Source: Rothia santali
GTDB lineage: Bacteria; Actinomycetota; Actinomycetes; Actinomycetales; Micrococcaceae
Direction: 5' to 3'
Length of the DNA stretch: 61,957 bases
Assembly: GCF_024199905.1 (NCBI RefSeq)
Contig: NZ_JANAFB010000021.1
Location: 1-61,957 of the forward strand
A program made the translations under genes and the position numbers. A model generated the notes under the pieces. It was not told the origin of the DNA. It was given only the letters and a program-made list of their open reading frames with translations, and ran no database searches. Below, piece after piece: positions 8,416 through 16,824 of the stretch. Each line of letters opens with the position of its first letter. Positions within the stretch are counted from its first letter, which is position 1.

Positions 8416-9419
8416 TCAGAGGGGCGCCGCGCGGCCGTCGTCGAGATGGCCGCGGGCGGCCCGGGCGAAGACGCCGGAGGTCAGGGCGTCCACGTGGGTG
8501 CGCCCCGGCAGGTCGAGGAACCGGGAGCCCGCGGGCAGGAGGCCGGCCAGCGCCTCGCCCCGGCGGCGACGCGGTCGGCGCCGCCCAGGGCCAGGAGCAC
8601 CGGCTGGGTGGGCGGGGGCCGCGGATCGAAGCGGTCGCGCCCGAACGTGCGCGCGAAGCGCACCAGCCCGGCGCGGGGGAGGTCGGAGGCCTCCAGCAGC
8701 CCGCGCACCGCGGCCGGCGCGGCACCCGCCGGAGGGGAGGCCCCGAGCGAGGGGCCGCCTCGGGAGGGGAAGCGACCCCCGGCAGCGAGGTCGTCCCCCG
8801 CGGCGATGCCGCTCTGGGCGACGAGCTCGTCCCGAGCGCCGAGGCCGCCCCCGGCGACCAGATCCGCCAGGGGGTCCCCCGCGGGCAGCCCGCCGAGCGC
8901 GAGGCGGCGGACGAGCCGCGGCTCCAGGGCCGCCAGCTCCCAGGCCAGGCGGGCGCCGAAGGAGTACCCGAGCACGTCCACCCGGTGCCCGCCCGAGGCA
9001 CCGGCGGCGGCCAGGGCCGCCTCGCCCAGGGCGTCGAGCAGGTCGTGGACCGCGGGCGAGCCGGGGCCCGCGGGGCCGAGGTCCAGCGTGCCCGTCCGGG
9101 CGGCGTCGTCGTCCTCCCCGCCGAGCCGCGGGTCCTCGTGCCACGGCAGCTCCACCAGGACGACGTCGCGGTCCCGCCCCACGCGCCGCAGCCACCCCGT
9201 ATCCGCCCAGCACCGGGAGGCGGTGGTCGCGAACCCGTGCAGGGCCAGGAGCGGCGTCTGCTCCGCCGGCGATGCCGCGGCGCGGAGGGTCCAGCGCAGC
9301 CGCGCCGGGGCGGCCGCATCCGCCGCTACCGCGTCCGCCCGGGCGCCGTCTGCGCCGATGCCGTTCGCCCCGGGGCCGTCCGCCCCGATTCCGTCCGTCT
9401 CTGCCCCGTCCGCCGCTAT
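8416..9419 (-). CDS. Alpha/beta hydrolase, 3' frameshift and no ordinary start codon
   Basis: The N-terminal part reads LLALHGFATTASRCW (oxyanion loop) and then LGYSFGARLAWELA, a GxSxG nucleophile elbow. The frame shifts near 8555, where one base seems missing, and continues in another frame with LLPAGSRFLDLPGRTHVDAL, which carries the expected catalytic His, to a stop at 8416. Upstream, the frame runs into a pentapeptide repeat made by 15-bp units with no ATG, GTG or TTG. The first possible codon after the YihY stop is an ATA at 9419. The start may be hidden by an indel. A Gly/Ala/Asp-rich insert (about 8705-8870) sits in the cap region. Substrate unknown; a MenH-type role is possible but unsupported. 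Confidence 0.65.
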
Positions 9420-9420
9420 T
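9316..9420. repeat. 15-bp tandem repeat, seven units, at the YihY/hydrolase junction
   Basis: Seven 15-base units resembling CCGTCCGCCCCGATT begin at 9316, 9331, 9346, 9361, 9376, 9391 and 9406. On the minus strand in the hydrolase frame they encode pentapeptides such as IAADG, AETDG, IGADG and PGANG. The last unit ends inside the yihY stop codon. Confidence 0.85.
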
Positions 9421-10489
9421 ACTTCTCCTCGGAGTAGTCGATCCGGTCGTTGTCCAGCCGCAGGGCGCGCCCCTGCTCGACCAGATTGCTGCGCGCGTCC
9501 TTCATCTTCTCCGCCTGGCGCACGTCGCGCGGGGGCAGGCGGAGGTGGTCCTCCGCCTTGATGCCCGCCTGCAGCTCCCGGGCCCGCTCCAGCTCCGAGT
9601 CGATCACCGCGCCGAAGAGCAGCACGTTGTTCATGATCCAGATGAGCAGCAGCATCACGATGACGCCGCCGAGCGTGCCGTAGGTGGCGTTGTAGTTGCC
9701 GAAGTTCGAGACGTAGAAGCCGAAGGCGGCACCGGCGACGGCCATGAAGACCAGCGCGAAGATCGCCCCGGGGCTCAGCCAGTGGATCTTGGGCTGCTTG
9801 ATGTTCGGCGTCGCGTAGTAGAGCAGCGCGATCAGGACCACCGCGAAGAGGACCAGGACCGGCCAGCGGGCCCAGTTCCAGACCATGACCGCGGTGTCGC
9901 CCAGGCCGATGAAGTCGCCGAAGAACCTCAGCACGTCGCCCGAGCTCAGGACCAGCAGCATCATGATGACCACGATCACCACCATGATGAAGGTGACCAG
10001 CAGGTAGAACGGGCGCAGCTTCCAGATCGGCCGCCCCTCGACGACGCCGTACACCCGGTTCAGCGCCCGGCCGAAGCCGCCGACGTACCCCGAGGCGGTC
10101 CACAGGGCGCCCACGACACCGGTGATCAGGGCGAGGCCCGCGCCGGTCGAGGTGGTCAGTTGGGTGATCGGGCCCTCGATGAGCTGCATCAGGCTGCTCG
10201 GCGCGTAGGGCTGGATGAAGTCGAGGATCGCCTGCGTGGTCTCCTCGCCGCGTCCGAAGACGCCGAGCAGGGAGACGACGGCCAGCAGCCCGGGGAAGAT
10301 CGAGAGCACCGTGAAATACGTGAGCGAGGCGGCCAGGTCCGTGCACCCGTTGCTCGTGAAGGAGTTGAGGGCCCGCTCGAAGATGTAGCCCCAGCCGGGC
10401 TTGGAGATCTTCGCGATGTTGTCAGGCTTCTCGCGGTGGGCGGAGGCGGATTCCCCCGCCCGGTCGATGGTCTGGTCTGTCAGTTCCAT
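9419..10489 (-). CDS. YihY/virulence factor BrkB family membrane protein
   Basis: The 356-residue protein has about six transmembrane segments. A conserved first region reads LTYFTVLSIFPGLLAVVSLLGVFG (residues 58-81), and other helices include YLLVTFIMVVIVVIMMLL and LWTASGYVGGFGRALNRVYG. These are hallmarks of the UPF0761/BrkB family. N- and C-terminal tails are polar, and the C-terminus is rich in Arg/Glu/Asp and ends in EEK. The molecular role of the family is unsettled; it was once misassigned as RNase BN. It ends in tandem stops (TAA TAG) directly followed by the hydrolase region, suggesting co-transcription. Confidence 0.88.
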   Translation of the reverse strand: MELTDQTIDRAGESASAHREKPDNIAKISKPGWGYIFERALNSFTSNGCTDLAASLTYFTVLSIFPGLLAVVSLLGVFGRGEETTQAILDFIQPYAPSSLMQLIEGPITQLTTSTGAGLALITGVVGALWTASGYVGGFGRALNRVYGVVEGRPIWKLRPFYLLVTFIMVVIVVIMMLLVLSSGDVLRFFGDFIGLGDTAVMVWNWARWPVLVLFAVVLIALLYYATPNIKQPKIHWLSPGAIFALVFMAVAGAAFGFYVSNFGNYNATYGTLGGVIVMLLLIWIMNNVLLFGAVIDSELERARELQAGIKAEDHLRLPPRDVRQAEKMKDARSNLVEQGRALRLDNDRIDYSEEK

Positions 10490-10591
10490 GGCTGCTTCCC
10501 CGTAACGGAATCGTGCGCCGCTTCCCGCGGTGATGGGTGATTGACTGGGCGTGACGCCCCTGGCTCAAACGTACCCGAATCCGCGTGCAAA

Positions 10592-10635
10592 AGCGCCGCC
10601 GGGCGCACCCCGCGAGGGGCGCGCCCGGCGGCGCT
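10592..10635 (-). terminator. Rho-independent terminator of mqo
   Basis: A perfect 15-bp GC stem (10592-10606 with 10621-10635) has a 14-base loop. On the minus strand it is followed by TTTT, just downstream of the mqo stop at 10656. This is a strong intrinsic terminator. Confidence 0.85.
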
Positions 10636-10655
10636 CGAGAACCGTGGGCCGTGCG

Positions 10656-12134
10656 TCAGTTCCGGATGTTCAGGACCCGGGCCGTGTGGTTCATCAGCTC
10701 CTCGGCCAGCTCCGGCTCGTCGTTGAGCTTGTGCCCGTAACCGGGGACCAGCTCGCGGATGCGGGGGCTCCAGGCCTCGACGCGGTCCGGGAAGCACTGC
10801 TTGACGAGGTTCAGCATGATCGGCACGGCGGTGGAGGCGCCGGGGGAGGCGCCGAGCAGGGCGGCGATCGAGCCGTCGCCCTTGGTGATCAGCTCGGTGC
10901 CGAACTGCAGGACGCCGCCGCGCTTGGCGTCACGGCGCATGACCTGCACGCGCTGGCCCGCGGTGATCATCTCCCACTCGCCCTCGGTCGCGTCCGGGTA
11001 GTACTCGCGCAGGGCGTCGAACTTCGACTTCTGGGACTTCGCCAGCTCGGTGACCAGGTACTTCACCAGACCGAGGTTGTCGAGGCCCGCACGCGTCATC
11101 GGGTAGATGTTGTCCGGCCGGATCGACTTCGGCAGGTCCAGCAGCGAGCCGTGCTTGAGGAAGTTGGTCTTGAAGCCGGCGTAGGGCCCGAACATCAGGG
11201 AGCGCTCGCCGTTGACGAAGCGGGTGTCCAGGTGCGGCACGGACATCGGGGGCGCGCCGGCCGAGGCCTGGCCGTAGACCTTGGCATCGTGCTGGGAGGC
11301 GGTGGCCTGGTGGGAGTTGCGCAGGAACAGGCCGGAGACCGGGAAGCCGCCGAAGCCCTTGCCCTCGGGGATGCCAGACTTCTGCAGCAGGTGCAGGGCG
11401 CCGCCGCCGGCGCCCAGGAAGACGAACTTGGCGCGGACCACGAGGTCGTCGTCGGGGTTGAGGCGGTTGGCGACCTGCAGGGTCCACGAGCCGTCGGACT
11501 CCTGGCGCAGGTCCTTGACGTCGTGGCCGAAGCGCACCGAGGCGCCCTTGGCCTCGAGGTGGTCGGTGAACTGCTGGGTGAGGTTCGCGAAGTCGACGTC
11601 GGTGCCCTCGGGCGAGTAGTTGGCGGCGACGGCCTCGGAGGCGTCGCGGCCCTTCATCGTCAGGGGGGCCCACTCGGCGATCTCGGCCTGGTCGGTCGAG
11701 AACTCCATCTTCTCGAAGAGCTTCTGCGGGGCCAGGGCCTCGTAGCGCTTCTTGAGGTAGCGGCTGTGCTCCTCGCCGAAGACCAGGGACATGTGGGGGA
11801 CGGGGTTGATGAAGCCGGGGTCGGCGATCTTCCCCTCCTCCACCAGCGTCGTCCAGAACTGGCGGCTGATCTGGAACTGCTCGTTGATGTTGAGGGCCTT
11901 GGCGGGGTCCACCCGGCCGTCCTTGCCCATCGGGGAGTAGTTCAGCTCGCACAGGGCCGAGTGCCCGGTGCCGGCGTTGTTCCAGGGGTTCGAGCTCTCG
12001 GCACCCACCCGGTCCAGGCGCTCGAACATCGTGATGTCCCAGGTCGGCTCCAGCTCCTTGAGCAGGACGCCGAGGGTGGCGCTCATGATCCCGCCGCCGA
12101 TGAGGGCGACGTCGGTGGTGTGCGTGGTGGTCAC
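10656..12134 (-). CDS. mqo: Malate:quinone oxidoreductase
   Basis: This 492-residue FAD enzyme oxidises malate to oxaloacetate and passes electrons to menaquinone at the membrane surface. The N-terminus has the dinucleotide-binding motif [12 protein letters not shown] (residues 11-22) and the Mqo-specific [21 protein letters not shown] stretch near residue 48. The C-terminus has the FAD-closing GASPGAS segment. Length and start match the family. It is monocistronic, with a terminator behind it. It complements the menaquinone genes elsewhere in the window. Confidence 0.97.
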   Translation of the reverse strand: MTTTHTTDVALIGGGIMSATLGVLLKELEPTWDITMFERLDRVGAESSNPWNNAGTGHSALCELNYSPMGKDGRVDPAKALNINEQFQISRQFWTTLVEEGKIADPGFINPVPHMSLVFGEEHSRYLKKRYEALAPQKLFEKMEFSTDQAEIAEWAPLTMKGRDASEAVAANYSPEGTDVDFANLTQQFTDHLEAKGASVRFGHDVKDLRQESDGSWTLQVANRLNPDDDLVVRAKFVFLGAGGGALHLLQKSGIPEGKGFGGFPVSGLFLRNSHQATASQHDAKVYGQASAGAPPMSVPHLDTRFVNGERSLMFGPYAGFKTNFLKHGSLLDLPKSIRPDNIYPMTRAGLDNLGLVKYLVTELAKSQKSKFDALREYYPDATEGEWEMITAGQRVQVMRRDAKRGGVLQFGTELITKGDGSIAALLGASPGASTAVPIMLNLVKQCFPDRVEAWSPRIRELVPGYGHKLNDEPELAEELMNHTARVLNIRN

Positions 12135-12335
12135 GGTGGCATTCTCCTGTGCTGCCGCTCCGCGGGTGCGCGCGGCTGGTCCTGGCGTCCGCCCATGCTG
12201 CGACGCGACATGGGCGATCGCGACTCGTGTGGTGAGCTGCTGTGGTCCCGGGCCTTTAGGTTATCGTCCGCGGCGGGCCCGGGCGACACGGCGCGGGAAC
12301 GGGGCGGGGAACCGGTAAGCCCCTCCCTTCGGAGC

Positions 12336-13949
12336 CTAGTCCTGAACCTCCACGTGGGCGAAATTCTCGACGCCCGTCGCGGAGAGCGGGTACTGGCGCA
12401 CGCGCTGCGACAGCGCCACCGCCGAGACGGGGAACGCGAGTGGCACCGCGAGCATCTCCTCGGCCACCCGCTCGTTGATGCTGCGGTACAGGTCGGAGCG
12501 CTCCTGGCCGTCCGGCAGCGCCGCCGCCCTGCGCACACGGGCGAAGAGCTCCTCGTCGCGCGCGCCGAGGAGCGGGTTCTCCTGGCCGAACAGGGGCGAG
12601 ACGAAGTCGGCGGGGTCGCGGTAGGTGCCCGTGATGCCGGTCAACGCCAGCGCGCGGGAGGAGTCCTCGCCGGCGATGCGCTTGAGATAATTGTCACCCC
12701 AGCGCACCGGGACGGGGCGGATCGCGAAGCCGGCCTCGACGAGGTCCGCGGCGATCTCGGCGTACACGGCCGCCGGCTGCTGCAGGTAGGGCAGCGAGAC
12801 GTCCGTGGGGTAGTAGAAGGTGAGCTCCTCGCCGTCGTACTCCGACTCCTCGAGCAGGCTCTTCGCCAGACCCTGGTCCTGGCGGTAGGCCGAGCCGGTG
12901 TCCTCGCCGCCCACCTGGAACAGCGCGGGGGTGAAGTCGTTGGCGACGTTGGTCCCCTCCGGGTAGTAGCCGCGGGCCACCGCGCCGCGGTTGATCGCGT
13001 GGGCGACCGCCTGGCGCACGCCGCGGTCCTTGAGCGGGCCGAAGTCCTGGTTCAGGGCGAGGAAGGCGACGCAGTAGGGATCGCGCTGCTGGACCTGCAT
13101 GCCGCGGCGGGCGAGGCTGACGAAGTCGTCGAGGCCGACCTGGTCGTACCCGTCGACGTCCCCCCGCACCAGGTGGTAGTACCGCTTGGCCGCGCCGGTG
13201 ATGGAGGTGAACGCGAGCTCGTCCAGCTGGGCGGCCTCGCCCCAGTGGTCGTCGAACCGGCGCAGGGTCACGGTCCCGCCCTCGCGCTCGCCCATGCGGA
13301 ACGGTCCCGTGCCCACCGGATGCTCGAGGTAGGCCTCCTCGTCCTCGAACGCCGCGGGGGAGCCGATGCCGAAGGCCGGCTGGGTGAGAGCCTTGAGCAG
13401 GGGCGGGTAGCGGTCGGCGATGCGCAGCACGACCGTGCGCTCGTCCGGCGCCTCGCAGCCCTGGTAGATGGAGTCGCGGGGCTCGCCCTCCGGCGTCGAG
13501 GAGCGGAAGATGCTCTGGTAGGTCGTCTGGCTGACGTTCTCCGCGCGGGTGTTGCGCAGCCAGCGCTCGAAGTTGCGGGCGACGGCGTCGGCGGTCAGGT
13601 CCGTCCCGTCCTGGAAGCGCACGTCCTGGCGGAGGGTGAAGGTGTAGGCGAGGCCGTCGGGGGAGATGCTCCACGACTCGGCGAGGTGCGGCACCGCGGT
13701 GCCTGTGTCGGGATTGGCGCGCACCAGCGGCTCGAGGATCTGCGCGGCGATGCGGGAGGTCTCCAGGGTCGCGGTGACCGAGGGGTCCAGCGTGGGGGCC
13801 TCGGCGGCGTTGGCGAAGACGAAGCGCACGGGGTCTGCGGACGCAGCGCCCCCGGGGGTGGCCGGGTCGGCCTCGTCGGAGCACCCCGCCAGGGCGAGGG
13901 CCGGGACGCCCAGGCATCCGGCGAGGAAGCGGCGTCGCGTGGTGTTCAC
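12336..13949 (-). CDS. Family 5 ABC transporter substrate-binding lipoprotein (oligopeptide/dipeptide type)
   Basis: The 537-residue precursor starts at GTG 13949 behind a strong AGGAGG site. The N-terminus has a Tat-like RRRFLAG followed by a lipobox ALAGC, so it should be exported and lipidated at Cys about 22. The family 5 signature region AESWSISPDGLAYTFTLRQDVRFQDGT lies near residue 90, followed by HPVGTGPFRM and YYPEGT segments. Such proteins capture peptides, nickel or similar ligands. No permease or ATPase gene lies beside it, so it is an orphan binding protein here and its ligand is unknown. Confidence 0.88.
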   Translation of the reverse strand: MNTTRRRFLAGCLGVPALALAGCSDEADPATPGGAASADPVRFVFANAAEAPTLDPSVTATLETSRIAAQILEPLVRANPDTGTAVPHLAESWSISPDGLAYTFTLRQDVRFQDGTDLTADAVARNFERWLRNTRAENVSQTTYQSIFRSSTPEGEPRDSIYQGCEAPDERTVVLRIADRYPPLLKALTQPAFGIGSPAAFEDEEAYLEHPVGTGPFRMGEREGGTVTLRRFDDHWGEAAQLDELAFTSITGAAKRYYHLVRGDVDGYDQVGLDDFVSLARRGMQVQQRDPYCVAFLALNQDFGPLKDRGVRQAVAHAINRGAVARGYYPEGTNVANDFTPALFQVGGEDTGSAYRQDQGLAKSLLEESEYDGEELTFYYPTDVSLPYLQQPAAVYAEIAADLVEAGFAIRPVPVRWGDNYLKRIAGEDSSRALALTGITGTYRDPADFVSPLFGQENPLLGARDEELFARVRRAAALPDGQERSDLYRSINERVAEEMLAVPLAFPVSAVALSQRVRQYPLSATGVENFAHVEVQD

Positions 13950-14044
13950 TGGACCTCCTGGGCGCTGATGCCGACGGCGCGGCGGCGCCGGCGTGCCCCA
14001 CGGCGGCGGGGCGGGCGGGCGAGGAGCTCGCCCGTTGGCTTGAG

Positions 14045-14127
14045 TGCGCGAGGCGGGACTTGAACCCGCACGCCTTTCGGGCACAGGAACCTAAATCCTG
14101 CGTGTCTGCCAATTCCACCACTCGCGC
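14045..14127 (-). tRNA. tRNA-Leu (anticodon TAG)
   Basis: The acceptor stem is GCGCGAG with its complement plus discriminator A. The anticodon stem CAGGA/TCCTG holds loop TTTAGGT, giving TAG. A variable arm, GTGCCCGAAAGGCGT, marks a class II tRNA. The T-arm GGGTTCAAGTCCC is normal. CCA is not encoded. Length is 83 nt. Confidence 0.95.
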
Positions 14128-14164
14128 GCGCCCCGTGGGGCCTGAGAGATTCTACATGAGGCCC

Positions 14165-14285
14165 GCTCGGCTGCGCCGTTCGGAGGGGCCCGCAGGTGGA
14201 GCCTGCTCGGCGGTGGCCGCTCGGAGGGGCCCGCTGGGCGGGGTCGCTCCGTGAGGCCGTTCGAAGCGACCCGCCGGAGCGGGCG
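14165..14285. repeat. 40-bp degenerate tandem repeat, three units
   Basis: Three copies begin at 14165, 14205 and 14246, each opening with GCTC(G/C)G and containing a (C/T)TCGGAGGGGCCCGC-like core. They fill the gap between tRNA-Leu and bcp. No coding or promoter function is evident. Confidence 0.65.
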
Positions 14286-14296
14286 GGTCCCGGGCC

Positions 14297-14791
14297 TCAG
14301 CCCTCGGCCGCCGGCGCCTCCAGGCCCAGGTCCCGACGCAGCTTGGCCACGTGGCCCTTGGCGCGGACGTTGTACTGGGCCTGCTCGACGCGGCCCTCGG
14401 CGTCCAGCACGAACGTCGAGCGGATCAGCCCCTCGTAGACCTTGCCGTAGTTCTTCTTCTCGCCCCACGCCCCGTAGGCCTCCGCGACGGCGTGGTCGGC
14501 GTCGGAGAGCAGGGGGAAGGGCAGCTCCTGCTTCTCGGCGAAGGTCGCCAGCGCCTTCCCGGCGTCGGGGGAGACGCCGACGACGCGGTAGCCGTGGGAC
14601 TGCAGCGCGGCGAGGTTGTCGCGGAAGTCGCAGGCCTGGGTCGTGCAGCCGGGGGTCGAGGCCTTCGGGTAGAAGTAGACGATCACGGGCGCGCCCGCGT
14701 AGTCGGAGAGCGAGACGGTCCGCCCCTCCGCGTCGGGCAGGGAGAAGGCGGGCGCGGGGTCTCCGGGGGCGAGGCGGGCGGTGTCACTCAC
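14297..14791 (-). CDS. bcp: Thioredoxin-dependent thiol peroxidase, Bcp/PrxQ type
   Basis: The 164-residue peroxiredoxin reduces hydroperoxides. The peroxidatic Cys is in KASTPGCTTQACDFRD (about residues 45-60), with the second Cys five residues later, the arrangement of atypical two-Cys PrxQ enzymes. The family's C-terminal RSTFVLDAEGRV strand is present. The GTG start at 14791 is preceded by CAGGAGA. It diverges from the MarR regulator, so it could be a target of it, though nothing in the sequence proves this. Confidence 0.93.
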   Translation of the reverse strand: MSDTARLAPGDPAPAFSLPDAEGRTVSLSDYAGAPVIVYFYPKASTPGCTTQACDFRDNLAALQSHGYRVVGVSPDAGKALATFAEKQELPFPLLSDADHAVAEAYGAWGEKKNYGKVYEGLIRSTFVLDAEGRVEQAQYNVRAKGHVAKLRRDLGLEAPAAEG

Positions 14792-14925
14792 GGTGGTCTC
14801 CTGGGCGTCGTGCGGCTGGGGTGGGGTCCCTCGGCGAGGGGTTCCCCACGACCCTACCGCCTGACGGACGCGCCGTGGCGGGCGGTGGGGGAGCGCCTGC
14901 GTGGCGAGCGCCGGGGGCGGCAGAC

Positions 14926-14931
14926 TATGAT
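14926..14931 (+). promoter_or_regulatory. -10 box (TATGAT) for the MarR gene, leaderless
   Basis: TATGAT, close to the perfect -10 consensus, ends seven bases before the ATG at 14938. The mRNA should begin at the start codon, and no ribosome site is present. Confidence 0.6.
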
Positions 14932-14937
14932 GCTTGC

Positions 14938-15456
14938 ATGCCACAAATCCGGGAATGGTCGATCAGCCGTCTCATGTCGACGGCGGCCCGCATGTTTGAG
15001 TACAACTGGAACCGCGAGCTGCAGTCGCTCGGGCTGACCCATGCCGGCGTCATGGCGCTGGACGTGATCAGCCGGGAGGGGAGCCTGACCCAGGCGCAGG
15101 TCGCCCACAAGGTCGGGGTCCAGGCGCAGACCATCGGCAAGACCCTCTCCCGGCTCGAGTCCTACGGGCACATCGCGCGGGAGCGGAACACCGCCGACCG
15201 ACGCAGCTACCTCATGGTCATCACCGACAAGGGCCGCGCGGCCCTCGGCGAGGCCCTGCAGATCGAGCAGCAGCTCGCGGGCACCGGTGTGCTGGAGCAC
15301 GACGAGCTGCGCAACGCCCTCGAACAGGTCATCCGGGACCTGTCCAACACCGACACCATGCCGCTGCAGGTCGTGCAGGACACCATGGCCCACCTGCCCG
15401 AGGACTCGCGCATCGTGGCGGAGGACCTCAACAGCAGCTCGAGCGCCTCGGCCTGA
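14938..15456 (+). CDS. MarR-family transcriptional regulator
   Basis: The 172-residue protein has a winged helix-turn-helix of the MarR type. The recognition region reads GSLTQAQVAHKVGVQAQTIGK (residues about 47-67), followed by the wing RERNTADRRSYLMVITDKG with the conserved D-R-R turn. The C-terminal tail is acidic and Ser-rich. MarR proteins usually repress a nearby gene and respond to small ligands or oxidants. The divergent bcp gene is the obvious local candidate (inference). Transcription is probably leaderless. Confidence 0.88.
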   Translation: MPQIREWSISRLMSTAARMFEYNWNRELQSLGLTHAGVMALDVISREGSLTQAQVAHKVGVQAQTIGKTLSRLESYGHIARERNTADRRSYLMVITDKGRAALGEALQIEQQLAGTGVLEHDELRNALEQVIRDLSNTDTMPLQVVQDTMAHLPEDSRIVAEDLNSSSSASA

Positions 15457-15565
15457 GCCCGGCTCCGTCCGCGTCGTCGTCTCCGGCGGCGCGGACGGAA
15501 CGGCGACGCGGGGATCGGCGTCCGAGCCGGACGGCATGCCGCACCGGACCTCCCCGGGACGCGAA

Positions 15566-15600
15566 GAAGCCCGGCCACGCTTTTCGCATGACCGGGCTTC
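15566..15600. terminator. Hairpin between marR and tRNA-Lys
   Basis: GAAGCCCGG (15566-15574) pairs with CCGGGCTTC (15592-15600) around a 17-base loop. It could terminate the tRNA-Lys transcript (minus) or marR (plus). There is no T-run. Confidence 0.45.
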
Positions 15601-15606
15601 GCTCGG

Positions 15607-15679
15607 TGCGCCCCCTGGGACTCGAACCCAGAACCCATTGATTAAGAGTCAATTGCTCTGCCAATTGAGCTAGAGGCGC
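15607..15679 (-). tRNA. tRNA-Lys (anticodon CTT), copy 1
   Basis: 73 nt with acceptor GCGCCTC/GGGGCGC, anticodon loop CTCTTAA (CTT) and T-arm GGGTTCGAGTCCC. It is identical to the copy at 15721-15793. CCA is not encoded. Confidence 0.96.
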
Positions 15680-15720
15680 CCACCTGACGGTGAACGAACG
15701 GCCGACGAGGCGACCATCCG

Positions 15721-15793
15721 TGCGCCCCCTGGGACTCGAACCCAGAACCCATTGATTAAGAGTCAATTGCTCTGCCAATTGAGCTAGAGGCGC
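15721..15793 (-). tRNA. tRNA-Lys (anticodon CTT), copy 2
   Basis: 73 nt, identical to copy 1, separated from it by 41 bases of unrelated sequence. It is the promoter-proximal copy on the minus strand. The 200 bases upstream (to 16002) hold no other feature I can see. Confidence 0.96.
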
Positions 15794-16002
15794 CTGCCGT
15801 AACGGGCGGAGAAGATCGCCGCCGCGTTTTGCAACGAAAAGAGACTATACGCGGGGACCCGGGGGCGTGCAAGCCGGAACGCGCCGGTGTGACGCACCCG
15901 ACCCTCGGGCGTTCCGGGCGGGGCGAGCCGGGCCGCGCGGCGTCGCCGGCAGGGCGTGGACGCGGACCGCCGGGAGCGGATCCGGACCGCCCGGGAGCGG
16001 CC

Positions 16003-16452
16003 CTAGACCACCTGGCCCCGGATGAAGTCGGTGAAGTCGTCGACGTCGTCCTCCTGCTCCAGGATCTCCTGGCCGCACGGCGTCGTGATCTCCACGAGGG
16101 GGGAGACCTCGAGGTCGAAGCGCGTGCCGGAGGTGGTCTCGAGCCGGATGCGCCGGGGCGGCAGCAGCTCGAGCGCGACGGTGTTGGTGTTGTCCGCGGG
16201 CATGGGGAGGCCCTGGGAGGTCATCGTGGCGGGATCGAAGGGCGCCAGGACGAGTTCGGCCGGGGCGCGGCGGTAGCCCACGATGAAGTGGCGCTGGTCG
16301 GGGCTCTGGTGCTGCACCACCGAGTCCTCGAGGTGCTGCGCGGAGCCGGAGGCGTAGAGGAGGTTGTAGGCACCGTAGTTCATGACCTGCTCGTCGAAGA
16401 TCGCATGCAGGCGCTCGGGGAGGGGCGCGTGGCGGCCCGTGGCGTCGGACAT
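16003..16452 (-). CDS. Conserved hypothetical protein, 149 residues
   Basis: I do not recognise a named family. The protein begins MSDATGRHAPLPERLHAIFDEQVMNYGAYN, has a mixed alpha/beta pattern with no signal peptide or membrane segment, one Cys (TPCGQE) and an acidic C-terminal stretch EQEDDVDDFTDF. Codon use is typical of real genes here, with no Arg/Pro excess, and the ATG at 16452 opens a clean frame. It stands alone, upstream of and divergent from the ilvB leader. Confidence 0.7.
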   Translation of the reverse strand: MSDATGRHAPLPERLHAIFDEQVMNYGAYNLLYASGSAQHLEDSVVQHQSPDQRHFIVGYRRAPAELVLAPFDPATMTSQGLPMPADNTNTVALELLPPRRIRLETTSGTRFDLEVSPLVEITTPCGQEILEQEDDVDDFTDFIRGQVV

Positions 16453-16572
16453 GCGCCCCAGTGTAGTAGGCGCCCCTTGGGGCTCCCCAGGCGCGGGTCG
16501 CGCCGCGTCGCACGGTGACGCCGCGCCTTTCATATTCTGGGACCGAGTTTGACCGGACCTGTGGATCGGGAC

Positions 16573-16665
16573 ATGATGTATCGCATGGCACAACGTGGAT
16601 CGGTCGTTCTCCAGGACGTACGCGTCTCGCTCCTTATTGCGGGTCGCGCGGAAGTCCTGGGCTGA
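16573..16665 (+). CDS. ilvB leader peptide, branched-chain-residue-rich
   Basis: A 30-codon ORF with possible starts at 16573, 16576 and 16585 ends at TGA 16663. It includes the clusters VVL, V-R-V, S-LLI-A and E-VL: nine or more Val, Leu or Ile codons in about 20. It ends 26 bases before a terminator hairpin in front of ilvB. This is the layout of ribosome-mediated attenuation: shortage of a charged branched-chain tRNA stalls the ribosome and blocks the terminator. The ilvBNC operon of Corynebacterium glutamicum is controlled this way. Assignment is from sequence layout, not experiment. Confidence 0.75.
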   Translation: MMYRMAQRGSVVLQDVRVSLLIAGRAEVLG

Positions 16666-16690
16666 AGAACCCGACCAGTCCACCGCGCGA

Positions 16691-16726
16691 ACCCCTCACC
16701 GAACACCCTGGTGGAGGGGTTTTTTA
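16691..16726 (+). terminator. ilvB attenuator (intrinsic terminator)
   Basis: ACCCCTCACC pairs with GGTGGAGGGGT (one bulged G), followed by TTTTTT. It lies between the leader peptide stop and the ilvB start. This is one of the few true T-run terminators in the window, which fits a regulated attenuator. Confidence 0.85.
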
Positions 16727-16824
16727 CTGCCAGCACGCGAGGACACCGACTCGCGACCCGTCCAGGGCCCACACCACAGCCTGGTCAGCATGAACTGCCA
16801 CGCACACGATCAAAGGACGATCAC

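Noticed and set aside
16560-16726. T-box riboswitch upstream of ilvB
   Set aside because: No T-box core sequence or specifier loop is seen; a leader peptide explains the terminator.
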